A DNA stretch of 64,000 nt. Source: Methylobacterium bullatum (GTDB lineage: Bacteria; Pseudomonadota; Alphaproteobacteria; Rhizobiales; Beijerinckiaceae). The translations under genes were made by a program, and so were the position numbers. A model generated the notes under the pieces. The model saw nothing but the letters and a program-made list of their open reading frames with translations, was not told the origin of the DNA and searched no databases. Every line of letters starts with the position of its first letter. Position 1 is the stretch's first letter. The stretch covers positions 62,001 through 126,000 of the forward strand of contig LR743504.1 of assembly GCA_902712845.1 (NCBI GenBank), written 5' to 3'. Below, piece after piece: positions 26,444 to 34,759 of the stretch.

Positions 26444-27436
26444 ATGACGATCGGTATCCGCGACGTCGCCCGCGCCGCCGGGGTCTCCACCGCGACGGTC
26501 TCGCGCGCCCTCGGGCGCGGCCCGGTCAGCGAGGCCTTGAAGCGCCAGGTCGAGGAGGCCGTGCGCCTCACCGGCTACCGCCCGAACCTGTCGGCGCGGC
26601 GCCTGCGCTCGCAATCGACCCGGACCATCGGTCTGATCGTCGCCGACATCCGCAACCCGTTCTTCACGGCGGTGAGCCGGGCCGTGGAGGACGCGGCCTA
26701 TGCGGCCGGCATGCGGCTGATCCTGTGCAACACCGACGAGGATCCCGACCGCGAGGCGATGTATCTCCGGCTGATGGAGGAGGAGCGCGTCACCGGCGTG
26801 ATCTTCGCGCCGACGCGGATCACGGCGGACAGGCTCGCCGCCCGCGACCTCGACGTCCCCGTCGTCTTCATCGACAGGACCGGACCGCCCGGCACCCATG
26901 ACAGCGTCGTCCTCGACAATGAAGCCGCCGCCGCCCTCCTCGTGGACCATCTGATCGGGTGCGGCTACCGGCGAATCGGCGGCCTGTTCGGCTCCACCTC
27001 GTCCACCGCCCAGGAACGCCGGGGCGGCTACGAAACGGCGATCCGGCGCGCGGGCCTCGTGCCCGACATGCGCTCGGCACCGCCCAACGCCGCCGCTGCC
27101 GAACTCTGCGTTGGCCGCTGGCTCGCGGAGGCGACGCCTCCCGACGCGCTGATCCTCTCCAACGGGCTGATGTTGATGGGGGCTGTGCGCGCCGCGCGGT
27201 CGGCGGGTCTCCGCGTACCGGACGATCTCGGCCTTGCCGGGTTCGACAACGATTCTTGGACCGACCTCGTCGAGCCCGGCCTCACGGTGATCGAGCAGCC
27301 CGTGGCCGAGATCGGCGCCCAGGCCATGACCCTCCTGTTCGACCGGCTGAAGGCGCCGGATCAGCCGATCCGCAAGGTCACCCTGAGCGGACGGCTGGTT
27401 GTGCGGGGGTCTTCGCAGAAAGACGAGACGATGTAG
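26444..27436 (+). CDS. fruR: LacI family regulator of the fructose operon
   Basis: A 330-residue LacI-type repressor. The N-terminal helix-turn-helix is complete (IRDVARAAGVSTATVSRALG), a hinge region follows, and the rest is a periplasmic-binding-protein-like effector domain (TIGLIVADIRNPFF, GLAGFDNDSW). It is divergent from fruBKA with two palindromic operators in the 165-base gap, so it most likely represses the fructose genes and itself. The likely inducer is a fructose phosphate, by analogy to FruR/Cra. The gene symbol is assigned by position and not by close identity; it could be called a generic LacI regulator. Confidence 0.88.
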   Translation: MTIGIRDVARAAGVSTATVSRALGRGPVSEALKRQVEEAVRLTGYRPNLSARRLRSQSTRTIGLIVADIRNPFFTAVSRAVEDAAYAAGMRLILCNTDEDPDREAMYLRLMEEERVTGVIFAPTRITADRLAARDLDVPVVFIDRTGPPGTHDSVVLDNEAAAALLVDHLIGCGYRRIGGLFGSTSSTAQERRGGYETAIRRAGLVPDMRSAPPNAAAAELCVGRWLAEATPPDALILSNGLMLMGAVRAARSAGLRVPDDLGLAGFDNDSWTDLVEPGLTVIEQPVAEIGAQAMTLLFDRLKAPDQPIRKVTLSGRLVVRGSSQKDETM

Positions 27437-28128
27437 AGGCCGGTTTATCGGGTTGAGCCGGGTTTTGTTCGATCCCTCATCTACGACACGTCGTCCTCGG
27501 TGGCGCTCATCTGCGCCATCCACGGGATCGGACGTCCGGTCCAAAGCGTGATCTTTCAAAATCGGGAGTATCCGAACACGTTCGTCGCATCGCCTGTCCT
27601 TTGCTCTGGCCTTCGACATCGTAGGCCCCGCCATCGGCGATGGCTGGTCCCATCCCGACATCCGATTGCGTCATGCAAGACGTAGACGAGCCGTTTTGTA
27701 TTGTGAGTTATCGCCGGAATTACAAACAGAAAATTCCTCTGATAAAACACAGCAAACCCGTCATATGATGGGATGTTGAATGAGAATGAGCGTACCATTC
27801 GACTCGTTGGATCGCAGCCCAACGTCGTCCTGCCAGTGAATCGATCTTCGATGGTAGATGTTTCCTCCCTGAGACTTCGCCTCGCAGTCTCAGGATTTGC
27901 GAGGCGCCTTTTGATTGCCTCACGAACCGGGATTGCCCGATGATTTGAGAAAGACCGGGAGCGTGCAGAGAGAAAGCTCCCGTGATCTGGAAGACACGAT
28001 CCACCAGGAATGGATCACCTTCATCGTGCTATCTGTTATCATACCGAAATTGATAATCTTTGCTCTAAAGGAGCTGTGGTAATAAATTCATAGATTTCTA
28101 TTGTCCGAAAACAAATGGAGATAGAAAT
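27437..28128. other. AT-richer gene-free region
   Basis: Nearly 700 bases with no convincing protein gene. The second half is clearly richer in A and T than the rest of the window, with TTTTGTATTGTGAGTTATC-like and AATAAATTCATAGATTTC-like patches. The short frames on both strands have no recognisable features. The main structured element is the pseudoknot-capable sequence at 27868-27911. A GATCC/GGATC inverted repeat lies near 27999-28017. Confidence 0.6.
27868..27911. other. Pseudoknot-capable or mutually exclusive hairpins
   Basis: CTGAGACT at 27868-27875 pairs perfectly with AGTCTCAG at 27885-27892. The loop of that hairpin contains CGCCTCGC at 27877-27884, which pairs perfectly with GCGAGGCG at 27898-27905, outside the first hairpin. 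A CCTTTT follows. This is the geometry of an H-type pseudoknot. No coding gene starts within 200 bases on the plus strand. Confidence 0.55.
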
Positions 28129-28353
28129 TTGCCCGATTATCTGTTCTGGCGGACCAAAATACTCTTCGAGACAACGCCACCGGCGTACCGGGTGTTTATT
28201 CTCGGTGACAACGGCAAAATAGACAACGTCGTAAGTCTGTCGGCGAACGACGATGACCACGCCATTGAATACGCCAAGTCCATGGTCGACGGTAACGCCA
28301 TCGACCTCTGGGACGGATTGCGCTTCATCGATCAGTTTCCCCCCAATACGTGA
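28129..28353 (+). CDS. Small protein of unknown function
   Basis: A 74-residue protein starting PDYLFWRTKILFET after a TTG start codon, with a GGAG about nine bases before it. The C-terminal half (DDDHAIEYAKSMVDGNAIDLWDGLRFIDQF) resembles a group of short Hyphomicrobiales proteins that I know only as hypothetical. There is no signal peptide. The start is TTG at 28129; no in-frame ATG lies upstream because a stop intervenes. It is the first of a run of small genes on the plus strand ending with a Crp/Fnr regulator. Confidence 0.65.
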   Translation: MPDYLFWRTKILFETTPPAYRVFILGDNGKIDNVVSLSANDDDHAIEYAKSMVDGNAIDLWDGLRFIDQFPPNT

Positions 28354-28363
28354 GGTCCTGCCG

Positions 28364-28639
28364 ATGTCCCGAGACCAATCAGCCGATCTGCAGGTAAAAG
28401 CGGAGGCCACTGGGGAGACGCCCCGCGGATGGGCTTGGGCGATCTACCTCGACGCGGATCAGACCCTCATCGCCCGCTCGCGCTCCTTGTACTGGAGTCG
28501 TCAGGAAGCCCAGGATGCCGGTGGCGACGCCGCGGCGAGCGTACGACGCAACCTTCAACGGCGAATGCCGGCATCGAGCCGGTACGGCGCCGCTCTCACG
28601 CAGGATGGAAACCGTTTCTCTCAAGATTCCGCCCCGTAG
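28364..28639 (+). CDS. Small protein of unknown function
   Basis: A 91-residue soluble protein that begins MSRDQSADLQVKAEATGE and has a central part GWAWAIYLDADQTLIARSR. I do not recognise a family. It begins 10 bases after the previous gene, which suggests co-transcription. The C-terminus is Arg/Ser/Ala-rich and may be disordered. A GAGG lies about eight bases before the ATG. Confidence is moderate because it is short, but the spacing and strand fit the cluster. Confidence 0.55.
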   Translation: MSRDQSADLQVKAEATGETPRGWAWAIYLDADQTLIARSRSLYWSRQEAQDAGGDAAASVRRNLQRRMPASSRYGAALTQDGNRFSQDSAP

Positions 28640-28682
28640 ATTCTGCAGAATATCTTACGTCGGGTCGAAAAAGGAGCCAAAG

Positions 28683-28922
28683 ATGCGATCCAAGCAGCGC
28701 GCAATCACCTGTCGTTACCTCGACGAACTCATCATCCTTCTCGATGAGGAGCGAGAGACGCGGAACTGTTCCCAACGGCTTGAACTCGCCTCAGCCATAA
28801 ACGCCCTGCGGAGAGAAGCTTTCCGTGGCGGCGCGAGCGAGCACACGGTCAGCCTGATTCACGCTGCGGAAGTTTTTCTCGCGCTGCACCGGATGCCGAT
28901 CGGTTCCGGCGCCCTGCAATAG
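28683..28922 (+). CDS. Small helical protein of unknown function
   Basis: A 79-residue, mostly helical protein beginning MRSKQRAITCRYLDELIIL and containing an amphipathic stretch (LELASAINALRREAF). AAGGAG seven bases before the ATG is the best ribosome site in this cluster and fixes the start. I do not recognise the family. It lies 43 bases after the previous small gene and about 140 bases before the Crp/Fnr gene, all on the same strand. It may be a small regulatory or adaptor protein, but this is inference. Confidence 0.62.
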   Translation: MRSKQRAITCRYLDELIILLDEERETRNCSQRLELASAINALRREAFRGGASEHTVSLIHAAEVFLALHRMPIGSGALQ

Positions 28923-29065
28923 ATGTCACCGGCCTCGCCGCGTGTCTCGAAACGTCTTCGATGCGATGGCATACGATCAATCGCCGACGATGCATTCGGA
29001 GAAATGCGGGGGCGAGGGTACGGTATGCTACACACTGTCGATGTCTCGGACTCGTGACGCCCACC

Positions 29066-29830
29066 ATGCAGCATACACTTTCGCAGAAGCTGGAAGGCTA
29101 CGAGGCTTTGACCGATCAGGACCGCCGTGCGTTGGACAAACTGGTGCCACGGGTGCGCCAGGTCGGTCCCCGCGTCGATCTCATCACCGAAGGCGAGGCC
29201 CCCGAGAACGTCCATCTGATTCTTGATGGCTTCGCGTGCCGATACAAGGTTCTTCCGGATGGGCAGCGTCAGATCATGGCGGATCTGATCCCGGGCGATT
29301 TCTGCGACCTCAACGTCTTCATCCTCGACCAAATGGACCACAACATCGGAACCATCTCGCAGTGCCAGGTCGTCGACATCCCGCGGCGATCCATAGACGA
29401 GATCACGGCAAAACACCCCAACATCACTCGGGCGTTCTGGTGGTGTGCGCTCGTCGATGAGGCAGTCCTGCGCGAATGGCTAGTCAATATCGGTGGCCGG
29501 GCTCCCAACCAGCGGATCGCTCTCATCATGTGCGAACTGCTGATGCGGCTTGAGGCGGTCGGACAGGTGTCGGACAACAGCTTCACCTTTCCCTTCACCC
29601 AGAACGATCTCGCGGATTCGATGGGACTTTCGAACGTCCACGTGAACCGGACGATCCGCGAATTGAAGACGCTCGGGCTCATCTCCTTGAAGCAGCGCAT
29701 TCTGACCATCCACGATGCCGACCGGCTCAAGGCCTATTGCAAGTTCACTCCGAACTATCTCCACCTGCGCAACTCACGTTGGGGCGAACGTCGCGCCATA
29801 CCGTGGATGAACAACGCGCAGCGGGGCTGA
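29066..29830 (+). CDS. Crp/Fnr family transcriptional regulator
   Basis: A 254-residue regulator with an N-terminal cyclic-nucleotide-binding-like beta barrel (ITEGEAPENVHLILDGFACRY) and a C-terminal winged helix of the Crp type (FTQNDLADSMGLSNVHVNRTIREL). No N-terminal cysteine cluster of the FNR iron-sulfur type is present, so the effector is not oxygen by that mechanism. Proteins of this shape are numerous in Hyphomicrobiales and act in general stress responses. The ATG at 29066 begins MQHTLSQKLEG; longer in-frame starts add a cysteine- and arginine-rich tail that looks non-coding. The next small gene follows after three bases. Confidence 0.9.
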   Translation: MQHTLSQKLEGYEALTDQDRRALDKLVPRVRQVGPRVDLITEGEAPENVHLILDGFACRYKVLPDGQRQIMADLIPGDFCDLNVFILDQMDHNIGTISQCQVVDIPRRSIDEITAKHPNITRAFWWCALVDEAVLREWLVNIGGRAPNQRIALIMCELLMRLEAVGQVSDNSFTFPFTQNDLADSMGLSNVHVNRTIRELKTLGLISLKQRILTIHDADRLKAYCKFTPNYLHLRNSRWGERRAIPWMNNAQRG

Positions 29831-29833
29831 TCC

Positions 29834-30106
29834 ATGGTCGAAGGGCGCACCGTCGAGACGTTGGTCGTGCTCCAGCCCATCGCTGTCGACACGGCCAGCC
29901 CCGACCGCGACGGCATGCTGGTCATCGCCAACGGACTCCTTGTCGCCGTGCTGGTCCGTCTGGACGCGCCCGACCACGATAAGCCGGGTTTCTGGTTCCT
30001 CGAGGCCACGTTCGGTCGGCTGCATGGCGCCAGGCCGCCATCCTTCGCGACACTGGGAAACGCGACGCAGTGGCTTCGGCGGCAGCTCCGGCCGGTAACG
30101 GAGTAG
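29834..30106 (+). CDS. Small protein of unknown function behind the Crp/Fnr gene
   Basis: A 90-residue protein starting MVEGRTVETLVVLQPIAVD. It has beta-strand-like hydrophobic stretches (GMLVIANGLLVAVLVRLDA), a short loop (DHDKPGFWFLEATFG), and a helix at the C-terminus. I do not recognise the family, although short proteins of this general shape are common near regulators in Hyphomicrobiales. It begins three bases after the regulator stop, so it is almost certainly translated with it. It has no signal peptide. Confidence 0.62.
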   Translation: MVEGRTVETLVVLQPIAVDTASPDRDGMLVIANGLLVAVLVRLDAPDHDKPGFWFLEATFGRLHGARPPSFATLGNATQWLRRQLRPVTE

Positions 30107-30206
30107 CTTCCAATTACCGGTGGACGATCGATCGACGAGTCTGTGGCGGAGAGGTGGCCCACATGATGTCCGTCCCGAGAAACGGACCGTGTCGCTCCGT
30201 TCCCGC

Positions 30207-30779
30207 TTACGCCCCCGCAAACAACTCCGGTCGGCGCAGCCGCAGCGCGAAGACGAGCACCAGGGTCTTCATGTCGGTGATCTCGCCCCGGTCGCTCATG
30301 GCGGCGAGGGTGGCGAGGGGCATCTCGTGGACGGTGATGTTCTCATGCTCGTCGGCGAGTCCGCCGCCGGGGCCAGAGCGGTCGGCGGCGGTATAGGCGC
30401 CGAGGAAGAGGTCCATCTGTTCGGTGGAGATGCCCGGCATGGACCAGCCCGTCGTCAGACGTTCGAGGGCACCGAGGCGGACGCCGGTCTCCTCGAACGC
30501 CTCGCGGCGGGCTCCGTCCTCGGGCTCGGCCTCGTCGAGGAGCCCGGCGGGGACTTCGAGGAGCGACAGGGTGCCGGCGGCAAAGAAGGTGGGCGGCCGG
30601 AACTGCTCTACAAGCAGGGCCACGCGGCGCTCGGGATCGTAGGGCAGCACCCCGACCGCGCGGCCGTGATCCTCGATCTCGCGGGTCAGGCGCGTGCCGT
30701 CCGGCATCGTGACCTCGGCCACGAGAAAACGGCTCCAGCCATCGTGTAGGATGCGGGTGCCACGGATCACCGGCGCCAT
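30207..30779 (-). CDS. Nudix hydrolase
   Basis: A 190-residue Nudix protein. The Nudix box is intact (GLLDEAEPEDGARREAFEETG), with the conserved REAxEE glutamates that bind the metal. The sequence around it (LPYDPERRVALLVEQFRPP) resembles the ADP-ribose/GDP-mannose pyrophosphatase group, so a nucleotide-sugar or ADP-ribose substrate is likely. A TTG directly before the ATG at 30777-30779 would add one residue; the ATG is preferred. It stands alone on its strand upstream of no obvious partner. Confidence 0.9.
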   Translation of the reverse strand: MAPVIRGTRILHDGWSRFLVAEVTMPDGTRLTREIEDHGRAVGVLPYDPERRVALLVEQFRPPTFFAAGTLSLLEVPAGLLDEAEPEDGARREAFEETGVRLGALERLTTGWSMPGISTEQMDLFLGAYTAADRSGPGGGLADEHENITVHEMPLATLAAMSDRGEITDMKTLVLVFALRLRRPELFAGA

Positions 30780-30889
30780 CAATTCGTTCCCGTCTTCCGG
30801 CCGCGGGCGGTCGCGCGGCCTTCTTCGGGATCACCTAACCGCGAGTTGCCGCATCAATGAGGCGAAGACGGTGCGGAACGAACGAGTTT

Positions 30890-31126
30890 TCAGGCGCCAC
30901 CCTTCTCGATGGTGAAGCGGAAGACGCCCTCGTCGCGGCCTTGAGAGACGAGGCGATCGCCCTCCTGGGTGACGAGATGGGGGATGTCGATCACCGAGAC
31001 CGGATCGGTGCAGAGCACGGTCAGCTGCGCCCCCGGTTCGAGGCCGCGGAGGGCCTTGCGGGTGCGCAGCACCGGCAGGGGGCATTTCAGGCCGCTGAGA
31101 TCGAGGACGGGCGGCGCGTCGGTCAT
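30890..31126 (-). CDS. TusA family sulfur carrier/sulfurtransferase
   Basis: A 78-residue protein with the TusA signature near the N-terminus: LSGLKCPLPVLRTRKAL, where the cysteine of CPLP accepts persulfide sulfur. TusA-like proteins relay sulfur for tRNA thiolation, molybdenum cofactor synthesis or other paths. Length and fold are canonical. It does not sit next to a rhodanese or DsrE partner, so its particular donor and acceptor are unknown. The ATG at 31124-31126 is the only plausible start. Confidence 0.93.
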   Translation of the reverse strand: MTDAPPVLDLSGLKCPLPVLRTRKALRGLEPGAQLTVLCTDPVSVIDIPHLVTQEGDRLVSQGRDEGVFRFTIEKGGA

Positions 31127-31142
31127 GTCTGCCCCGCGATAC

Positions 31143-31179
31143 GAAAAGCCCCGCCCGAGGCTGGAGCCTGGAGCGGGGC
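31143..31179 (-). terminator. Intrinsic terminator of the Gly/Tyr-rich protein gene
   Basis: On the minus strand GCCCCGC (31173-31179) pairs with GCGGGGC (31148-31154), with an inner AGGCT-GG-AGCCT hairpin (31158-31169), and is followed by TTTT. It lies about 30 bases after the stop of the minus-strand gene at 31211 and before the TusA start. Confidence 0.8.
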
Positions 31180-31210
31180 GTGAGCCGAAGACGAGGCTCC
31201 GTGGATGATG

Positions 31211-31609
31211 TCAGTAGCCGTAGGCAGGGTAGCCGTAGGCCGGGGCGTAGCCATAGGCGGGCGCGTAGCCGTAGGCCGGGGCATAGCCGTAGCCGCCGTC
31301 GTAATAGCCGTAGCGGGGAGCCTGGCTCGCCGCGATGGCGCCACCGATGATGCCCAGAGCGGCACCCGCCGCGAGGGCTCCGCCGATTCCGGGACCACGG
31401 CGATAGCCGCCGCCGTAATAGCCGCGGCGGTAGCCGTAGCCGCCGCCGTAATAGCGGCCGTAACGCACGGTCTCCACGGCCGAACCGCTGCCGGCGACCT
31501 GTGCCGAGGTCAGCGCGGGCATCGGGGCGGCCTGTGCGCCGGAGAGAGGAGCTGCCGCCAGACCGACGGCGGTCGAACCGGCAAGGACCAGGGACATGAT
31601 GCGCGACAT
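31211..31609 (-). CDS. Exported Gly/Tyr-rich protein with C-terminal repeats
   Basis: A 132-residue protein with a signal peptide (MSRIMSLVLAGSTAVGLAAAPL, then SGAQA). The mature part is Gly/Tyr/Arg-rich (YYGGGYGYRRGYYGGGYRRG), has a Gly/Ala hydrophobic segment of the glycine-zipper type (GGALAAGAALGIIGGAIAAS), and ends in repeats of AYGYAP. The last repeats are 18 bases long at the DNA level and nearly identical. Such proteins are common in Methylobacterium-like bacteria and probably sit in the envelope, but their role is unknown. A terminator follows. Confidence 0.78.
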   Translation of the reverse strand: MSRIMSLVLAGSTAVGLAAAPLSGAQAAPMPALTSAQVAGSGSAVETVRYGRYYGGGYGYRRGYYGGGYRRGPGIGGALAAGAALGIIGGAIAASQAPRYGYYDGGYGYAPAYGYAPAYGYAPAYGYPAYGY

Positions 31610-31761
31610 GCGTGCGATCTCCTAATTCGAGTGAACCTGATCCGTAAAAACACCATCTCCGATGAACCGTTCCGGAACAGAGGAGGCACTATCGGCCGGA
31701 CGTGTGCGCCGGCACAATTGTCGCGACGCGAGGACATGGTTTCATGGTCAATAGCGTCTCT

Positions 31762-33129
31762 TCAGAACACGCATTCGGTGAAGGCCGGCTCCACGGAGCG
31801 GCGCCACGGACCTTCGTAATCGGCGAGCCTGTCCTCCGCCCGCGAACGACCGCTGGCGACAATGGCTTCCAAAGGTTGCAGATGACGTGTCTCGTCGCGC
31901 CCTTGCTCATCGCGGCGCCCACGCGCCTCGAGGCCCTTGCGGGCGATGGCCAAGGCTTCCGCCGCCACCGTTCCGAGACTGCGCCCTGCGATCGGCGTGG
32001 CGAGGCCGAGGCGCGGGACGATGGCGCGCAGGCATTCCCGCTCGGAGGCGCTCCAGGCCTTGGCGATGTCCCAGGCCGCCGCGAGCCCGGCCTCGTCGTA
32101 GAGTAGGCCGACCCAGAACGCCGCCTGCGCGACGATCATGTCCGCGCCGCCCACATCCGAGCCGCGCATCTCGATGTAGCGCTTGAGCCTGACCTCGGGG
32201 AAGGCGGTGGAGGCGTGGTTGGCCCAGTCCGACATCGTGGCCCGCTCGCCGGGAAGGGCCGCGAGGCGCCCCTCCATGAGGTCGCGGAATGAGGCGCCGC
32301 TGACGTCGTGATAGGTCTCGCCGCGCTTGACGAAATACATCGGCATGTCGAGCAGCCAGTCGACATAGGCCTCGTAGCCGAACCCGGCCTCGAAGGCGCG
32401 GGGGAGCATGCCGGTCCGGTCGGCGTCGGTGTCGCGCCAGATTTCCGAGCGGCGGGAAAGGAAGCCGTTGGGGCGGCCATCGGTGAAGGGAGAATTGGCG
32501 AACAGAGCCGTCGCCACCGGCTGCAGCGCCAGGGCGACGCGCATCTTGGCCGCCATGTCGGCTTCGGACGAAAAGTCGAGATTCACCTGCACCGTGGCGG
32601 TGCGCAGCATCATGTCGAGGCCGAGGGATCCGACCTTGGGCATGTAGCCGGCCATGATCTTGTAGCGGCTCTTGGGCATGACAGGCGTGCCCTCGCGCGT
32701 CCATTTCGGGCTCATGCCGAGGTCGAGGAAGCCGATACCGAGGGGATCGGCCGCCCGCGCGGTGGCTTCGAGATGGATGCGCAGCTCACGTTCGGTGGCG
32801 TGGACGTCCGGGAGCGGCGCGCCGGACAGTTCGAACTGCCCGCCGGGCTCGAGGGAGATCGCACCGCCATCCGCGCCGGCGAGGCCGATCAGGTGGCCCG
32901 CATCCTCGATCGCCTCCCAGCCGGTCTCCCGCGCCACGCCCTCGAGCAGGGCGCGGATGCCGGTCTCGCCCTCGTAGGGGACGGGCGTGTTGCCGTCCCG
33001 ATAGAACGGGACCTTCTCGTGCTCGGTACCGACGGCGAAGTTCTCGCGCGGTTTCTCGCCCTCGGCGAACCACGCGATCAGTTCGTCCCGCTTCGTCAGC
33101 GGTGTGGTGTCGGACGTATCGCGCGCCAT
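31762..33129 (-). CDS. gshA: Glutamate-cysteine ligase
   Basis: A 455-residue plant/alphaproteobacterial-type (GCS2-like) glutamate-cysteine ligase, the first and limiting step of glutathione synthesis: glutamate plus cysteine plus ATP to gamma-glutamylcysteine. Family motifs seen include FAVGTEHEKVPFYRDG, ISLEPGGQFELSG, TVQVNLDFSSEADM and MYFVKRGETYHD. The start MARDTSDTTPLTKRDEL at 33127-33129 matches the family. It is followed on the same strand by no glutathione synthetase, and rsmE lies just upstream (130 bases), a pairing seen often in this group. Confidence 0.95.
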   Translation of the reverse strand: MARDTSDTTPLTKRDELIAWFAEGEKPRENFAVGTEHEKVPFYRDGNTPVPYEGETGIRALLEGVARETGWEAIEDAGHLIGLAGADGGAISLEPGGQFELSGAPLPDVHATERELRIHLEATARAADPLGIGFLDLGMSPKWTREGTPVMPKSRYKIMAGYMPKVGSLGLDMMLRTATVQVNLDFSSEADMAAKMRVALALQPVATALFANSPFTDGRPNGFLSRRSEIWRDTDADRTGMLPRAFEAGFGYEAYVDWLLDMPMYFVKRGETYHDVSGASFRDLMEGRLAALPGERATMSDWANHASTAFPEVRLKRYIEMRGSDVGGADMIVAQAAFWVGLLYDEAGLAAAWDIAKAWSASERECLRAIVPRLGLATPIAGRSLGTVAAEALAIARKGLEARGRRDEQGRDETRHLQPLEAIVASGRSRAEDRLADYEGPWRRSVEPAFTECVF

Positions 33130-33258
33130 GCGCTGCCTCGTAGTGAAGGTCGTTTGTGGTGAGAGGCGCGCCGGACCGCAGCGGAGGAGCCTCCTGAGAG
33201 ATGGCGACTCCTTAGTCCAGCGGCGAGGCAGGAACAACGTAGGCCAAAGGAGGCCCGC

Positions 33259-34011
33259 TCAACGTGTGTCGCCGAGCACAGACTGCACCAGAGCCAGCGC
33301 CACCACGGCGGCGGTGTCCGCGCGCAGGATGCGTGGTCCGAGCGACAGCGCCACGGTGTTCGGCCGGGCGGCGATCATGTCCCGTTCCTCCGGTGAGAAC
33401 CCGCCTTCGGGCCCGATCAGCACGGCCAGCGGCGGTGGCGCCGCCGGATCCGCCGCCTTGCGCAGGGCCGCCACCGGATCCGTGACGGGGGCGTCCTCGT
33501 CGCAGAAGACCAGGAGGCGGGCGGGGTCGAGCTCCGCCAGAGCGACGGGAAGCCGGACCGCCTCGGGGAGATCGGGAATCGCCAGGATGCCGCATTGCTC
33601 GGCCGCCTCGATGGCGTTGGCGCGCAGGCGATCCAGGTTGATCCGCTCGCCCTGGGTGTAGCGGGTGAAGACGGGGCGGATGGTGCCGGCGCCCATCTCC
33701 ACCGCCTTCTGGGCCAGGTAATCCAGCCGGGCGGTCTTCAATGGCGCAAAGAGGTAATGCAGGTCGGCCCTATCGGGCTGCGGGCGCAGACGCTCGACGA
33801 CGATCAGTTCCGCACTCTTGCGGCCGTTCTGGGCGATGCGGGTGCGCCACTCGCCGTCTCGCCCGTTGAAGACGAGGACCGGATCGTCCGGGCCGCGTCG
33901 CAGGACGTTCAGAAGGTAATTCGCCTGCGCGCGTTCCAGCGGGAGAACCGTCCCTTCGCGGAGGTCCGATTCGACGAAGAGGCGCGGGGCGGTGAAGTCG
34001 TACTGTGCCAT
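33259..34011 (-). CDS. rsmE: 16S rRNA m3U1498 methyltransferase RsmE
   Basis: A 250-residue SPOUT-class methyltransferase that methylates U1498 of 16S rRNA using S-adenosylmethionine. It has an N-terminal PUA-like domain (RLFVESDLREGTVLPLE), then the knot domain with LIGPEGGFSPEERDM and the SAM-loop LSLGPRILRADTAAVVAL. The start MAQYDFTAPRLF at 34009-34011 is canonical; longer in-frame starts add an arginine-rich tail. It lies directly upstream of gshA on the same strand, so they may share a transcript. Confidence 0.95.
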   Translation of the reverse strand: MAQYDFTAPRLFVESDLREGTVLPLERAQANYLLNVLRRGPDDPVLVFNGRDGEWRTRIAQNGRKSAELIVVERLRPQPDRADLHYLFAPLKTARLDYLAQKAVEMGAGTIRPVFTRYTQGERINLDRLRANAIEAAEQCGILAIPDLPEAVRLPVALAELDPARLLVFCDEDAPVTDPVAALRKAADPAAPPPLAVLIGPEGGFSPEERDMIAARPNTVALSLGPRILRADTAAVVALALVQSVLGDTR

Positions 34012-34247
34012 GGATCGGGGTGGTCGCTCGCGGCACCGCACCTGTCAACGCGCGAGAGCGGCCAGGGTGATGCGGAAGCGCAACAGCGTCGGATTATGTC
34101 GCGTTTCCCCAAGCGCATTTATTACCGCCCGTTTACGTCTCGAAAGACGCCACATTCCTATGGCGAGACGTCTTGCAGGATAGGCAATCGCTCCGGCGGC
34201 CACGAATCGGGCACCGGCGGGGATTGGGCGAGAGGGAAGCCTAGCTA

Positions 34248-34721
34248 ATGTCATCGAAGACCATCGCGGCGGTCGCCGGAGCCCTGCTGGGTTCCGCCCT
34301 CCTCGCCGGCCCTGCTTTCGCGCAGAACGCGGAATGCGGCGACATCCAGAAAACGCTTCAGGCGCGCAAGGATCTCGTGGCCAAGGCGAATGCCGCCTCG
34401 AACTCGAAGAAGAAGATGACCCCGGCCGAGGCCTGCGCCCTATTCGGGAAGCTTCAGAACAACGGCAACGAGGGCGTCAAGTGGATCGCCGCCAACAAGG
34501 AATGGTGCTCGATCCCGGATTCCTTCGCCGAAGGTTTCAAGGCCGACCATCTGAAGGTCGCCGGCATCCGCACCAAGATCTGCGGCGTCGCCGCCCAGGC
34601 CGCGAAGATGGAAGCCCAGGCACGGGCGCAGGCCCAGAACGGCGGCGGCGGTGGCGGTGGCGGCATGCTCGGCGGCCCCGGCCTCACCGGCAGCCTGAAG
34701 ATGCCGCAGGGCGCGCTCTGA
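34248..34721 (+). CDS. Small exported protein of unknown function
   Basis: A 157-residue protein with a clear signal peptide (MSSKTIAAVAGALLGSALLA, then GPAFAQ). The mature part is lysine-rich and has conserved cysteines (NAECGDIQ, PAEACALF, NKEWCSIP, RTKICGVA), followed by a Gln/Ala stretch and a polyglycine run before the C-terminus. It resembles a family of short periplasmic proteins conserved in Hyphomicrobiales with no assigned role. It is not obviously in an operon; ubiA begins 39 bases downstream on the same strand, so co-transcription is possible. Confidence 0.75.
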   Translation: MSSKTIAAVAGALLGSALLAGPAFAQNAECGDIQKTLQARKDLVAKANAASNSKKKMTPAEACALFGKLQNNGNEGVKWIAANKEWCSIPDSFAEGFKADHLKVAGIRTKICGVAAQAAKMEAQARAQAQNGGGGGGGGMLGGPGLTGSLKMPQGAL

Positions 34722-34759
34722 GCCTTGGCTGACTCGCCGCGTCACGGCCTCGTTTCCGC

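Noticed and set aside
27720..28004. A 94-codon minus-strand open frame in the gene-free region
   Set aside because: It has no recognisable domain, crosses the pseudoknot-capable element and has no ribosome site. I leave the region as non-coding.
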